The notes below the pieces were generated by a model. It made no database searches. It was not told the DNA's origin and was given only the letters and a program-made list of their open reading frames with translations. This document shows, piece after piece, positions 6,703 to 7,870 of a stretch of 7,870 nt of DNA. Origin of the DNA: an uncultured Clostridia bacterium (GTDB lineage: Bacteria; Bacillota; Clostridia; Oscillospirales; Ruminococcaceae); the NCBI GenBank assembly GCA_947631585.1, contig CANRLY010000084.1:1-7870 (forward strand), given 5' to 3'. How positions within the stretch are numbered: position 1 is the first letter of the stretch; every line of letters begins with the position of its first letter. A program made the position numbers and the translations under genes.

Positions 6703-6732
6703 AAAAACAGCGAAATTATCACGCTAGCGCTG
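6703..6732 (-). terminator. Weak terminator candidate after the membrane-protein gene
   Basis: Thirty-four bases past the stop codon, the minus strand reads CAGCG, a 15-base loop, CGCTG, then TTTTT (6707-6703). The stem has only 5 bp and the loop includes a competing CGCTAGCG palindrome (6722-6729). Position and T-run fit a terminator that separates this gene from the pilus operon, but the structure is weak. Confidence 0.35.
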
Positions 6733-6765
6733 AAACTTTATCTGTAAGCATAATTAACAAAAATT

Positions 6766-7344
6766 TTACAAATTCTCATGTCGTTTCAGATAGACGTCGC
6801 CGGATATCTTGTATATCAGCAAGCAGAGAAAAGCCACAACAGCGGCGCAGATAGCCACCGCCGCCCGAAGCTGACCCTGGAGCGGTCCGGACAGCCACAT
6901 ACAAGGCTTGTAGAAGCTGTTGAGCACGGCGGCAACGCTTTCTTTGCTCTGCTCTGCGAATACGGAGGGAAGCCAGTACGCAGCGAACATAAAGAACACA
7001 GCGGCAGTTGCTACCGGCAGGCTGAAGCGTGCGTAAGCGGTGTGTCTTTTGCCGTCGTCCCAGAAGAGCCTGAGCATTATTCCGGTAAGGATTATCCACC
7101 CCGCCGCTGAAGAGGTAGCGGGGTCGTTTATAGCCGGCAAAACCGATAAAACCACGGTTTTGTTGCCTTTAAAAATAACTCCCAGCAAAGAGGACAAGCC
7201 TGAGCAGAGGAATATCCCTGCAAAGGTGGCGAACAGGTCGGCAAGCAAAAAAATCCCAACTCTCGCCAGCACGAACAGCAGTTCCCACGGCACTCTGCTG
7301 GAGCGGTAGCCTCTGTTCCTGAGTTTTTCAGTATTTTCCTCCAT
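6766..7344 (-). CDS. Hypothetical four-helix membrane protein
   Basis: A 192-residue protein I do not recognise. It begins with a charged cytoplasmic-type stretch (residues 1-19, MEENTEKLRNRGYRSSR) and has about four hydrophobic helices: 21-48, 79-95, 106-129 and 158-180. A basic loop (DDGKRHTAYAR, 96-106) lies between helices 2 and 3, and a short basic tail (YLKRHENL) ends the protein. By the positive-inside rule both ends would be cytoplasmic. No catalytic motif or cofactor site is visible, and only two widely separated clusters of Cys (47, 148, 166, 174) occur. The start is well supported by AGGAGG (7350-7355) 5 bases before the ATG. It has its own promoter and a terminator candidate, so it is probably a single-gene unit and adjacency to the pilus operon need not mean a pilus role. 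Confidence 0.7.
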   Translation of the reverse strand: MEENTEKLRNRGYRSSRVPWELLFVLARVGIFLLADLFATFAGIFLCSGLSSLLGVIFKGNKTVVLSVLPAINDPATSSAAGWIILTGIMLRLFWDDGKRHTAYARFSLPVATAAVFFMFAAYWLPSVFAEQSKESVAAVLNSFYKPCMWLSGPLQGQLRAAVAICAAVVAFLCLLIYKISGDVYLKRHENL

Positions 7345-7376
7345 AGTAACCTCCTGAGATCAATAGAGAAGATCGG

Positions 7377-7416
7377 TGCCGCCGCAGTTAAAGGGGGAAG
7401 AACCGGCGCAGCGGCA
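7377..7416 (-). promoter_or_regulatory. GC-rich hairpin in the 5' leader of the membrane-protein gene
   Basis: In the predicted transcript, TGCCGCTGC (7416-7408) pairs with GCGGCGGCA (7385-7377) over 9 bp with one G-U pair, around a 22-base loop. It lies between the likely transcription start (about 7426) and the ribosome binding site (7350-7355), without covering the latter. It could stabilise the mRNA or be a remnant of a repeat; no known riboswitch pattern is evident. Confidence 0.4.
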
Positions 7417-7432
7417 GTATATGTGTGGTTAT

Positions 7433-7461
7433 ATTGTACCACGCCATCGCAAAAAAGTCAA
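7433..7461 (-). promoter_or_regulatory. Promoter of the membrane-protein gene
   Basis: Minus-strand -35 TTGACT (7456-7461), a 17-base spacer and -10 TACAAT (7433-7438) give a near-consensus sigma-A-type promoter. The start would be near 7426, with a leader of about 80 bases. The -35 lies only 17 bases from the first 35-bp repeat (7478). Confidence 0.75.
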
Positions 7462-7477
7462 CCGACGGCAAACCCTA

Positions 7478-7672
7478 CTAGAAGCAAGAGAACTAGAAGC
7501 AAGAAGCAAGATCCCCCACCTGTTAGAAGCAAGAGAACTAGAGGCAAGAAGCAAGATTCCCCAACCTAGAAGTAAGAGGTTAGATGTTAGAAGTTAGAAG
7601 CCGCCGCACCGACGACATTGTCGCCACCCCTCCCCTGCTAGAAACAAGAGAACTAGAGGCAAGAAGCAAGAT
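7478..7672. repeat. Four interspersed copies of a 35-bp AG-rich repeat
   Basis: Three near-identical 35-bp copies (7478-7512, 7523-7557, 7638-7672) begin CTAGAAGCAAGAGAACTAGA or a one- or two-base variant and end GAAGCAAGAT. A fourth, decayed copy (7566-7600) has drifted into TTAGAAGTTAGAAG-type sequence. Each copy contains a doubled CTAGA(A/G)GCAAG core. Spacers are 10, 8 and 37 bp, C-rich and unrelated to each other. The plus strand is purine-rich in the copies and C-rich in between. No gene is contained. This looks like an expanding intergenic repeat family. Confidence 0.85.
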
Positions 7673-7673
7673 T

Positions 7674-7690
7674 CGGCGGCGAAGCCGCCG
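7674..7690. repeat. Perfect 7-bp GC hairpin
   Basis: CGGCGGC-GAA-GCCGCCG forms a perfect 7-bp stem with a three-base loop on either strand. It lies exactly between the last 35-bp repeat and the first C-rich/G-rich palindromic element. No T-run follows on either strand, so it is not a classical terminator. Confidence 0.7.
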
Positions 7691-7693
7691 TAT

Positions 7694-7768
7694 ACTCCCC
7701 CTCCCCAGTCTTGGAGGAGGGGAATGTTGCAAGCAGCATGACGGCGTTAGCCGTTAAGGAGTGGGGCT
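7694..7768. repeat. C-rich/G-rich palindromic repeat element, copy 1
   Basis: The element starts ACTCCCCCTCCCC, pairs with GGAGGAGGGG to form an imperfect hairpin (about 7696-7722), continues through a second hairpin ACGGC-GTTA-GCCGT (7741-7754), and ends GGAGTGGGGCT. Copy 2 at 7821 starts with the same 13 bases and has the same order: first hairpin, second hairpin, closing GGGG. The shared architecture with diverged arms suggests a dispersed palindromic (REP/MITE-like) element family, with compensatory changes keeping the stems. Confidence 0.65.
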
Positions 7769-7820
7769 AATTTCAAATCGTAGGGCGCACCGATTCGCCT
7801 TTATGTTGTTGTGACAGCCA

Positions 7821-7870
7821 ACTCCCCCTCCCCATTGGGGAGGGGGAAAAGCAACGGAGTTGCTAGGGGT
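7821..7870. repeat. C-rich/G-rich palindromic repeat element, copy 2, cut by the window edge
   Basis: CCCCCTCCCC-ATT-GGGGAGGGGG (7824-7846) is a perfect 10-bp stem with a three-base loop. A second perfect hairpin AGCAAC-GGA-GTTGCT (7850-7864) and AGGGGT follow, running to the right edge. It is preceded by AGCC, so an outer AGCCAACTCCCC arm could pair with sequence beyond the window. It has the same layout as copy 1. Confidence 0.7.

Noticed and set aside
6516..6765. Small RNA or riboswitch in the AT-rich spacer before pilC.
   Set aside because: Apart from the promoter and one weak stem near 6703-6732, I see no structured, GC-containing fold or known riboswitch core; the pilC leader is only about 54 bases.
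7376..7597. Plus-strand ORF with a repeated LLEARELEARSKIP peptide.
   Set aside because: The peptide repeat comes from two 35-bp DNA units spaced 45 bp apart, a multiple of three by chance. Later units fall out of frame, and the start lies in the leader of the opposite gene.
7478..7672. CRISPR array.
   Set aside because: The repeats are 35 bp, but spacers are only 8, 10 and 37 bp and low-complexity, units contain an internal duplication and are not palindromic, and no cas gene is nearby.

Overview
The window reads as part of a chromosome from an anaerobic Firmicute of the Clostridia, most likely a Ruminococcus/Oscillospiraceae-type organism. This is an inference from three things: the Gram-positive style of the type IV pilus (T4P) proteins with no secretin gene, strong AGGAGG-type ribosome binding sites with sigma-A-like promoters, and GC-rich palindromic and tandem intergenic repeats of a kind common in that group. 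All recognisable genes lie on the minus strand, so transcription runs from high to low coordinates.

Reading in the direction of transcription: 7870-7470 is a gene-free patch of repeats (near-identical 35-bp units and C-rich/G-rich palindromic elements). A lone four-helix membrane protein of unknown function (7344-6766) follows, with its own promoter at 7433-7461. An AT-rich spacer (6765-6516) holds a weak terminator candidate and a well-formed promoter (TTGATT, 17 bp, TATAAT) that starts the pilus operon.

The operon encodes PilC, the inner-membrane platform (6515-5322); a single protein joining PilM and PilN (5248-3752); PilO (3749-3015); then, after a 597-bp gap, a very large PilX/GspK-like minor pilin with a beta-solenoid-like passenger (2417-66). 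The first ten codons of a further small gene, probably another prepilin, run off the left edge. PilC, PilM-PilN and PilO together form the inner-membrane assembly platform. The large pilin and the truncated gene would contribute minor pilins, perhaps the pilus tip. No assembly ATPase (PilB), retraction ATPase (PilT) or prepilin peptidase (PilD) is in the window.

The most interesting points are these. PilM and PilN are fused, giving a GspL-like layout in a T4P operon, with a PilN-type INLL motif kept at the junction and degenerate nucleotide-binding motifs. The minor pilin is 783 residues long and is a candidate tip adhesin. A 20-bp tandem repeat of about ten units sits between pilO and this pilin, and its minus-strand transcript would carry recurrent Shine-Dalgarno-like GGAGG motifs.
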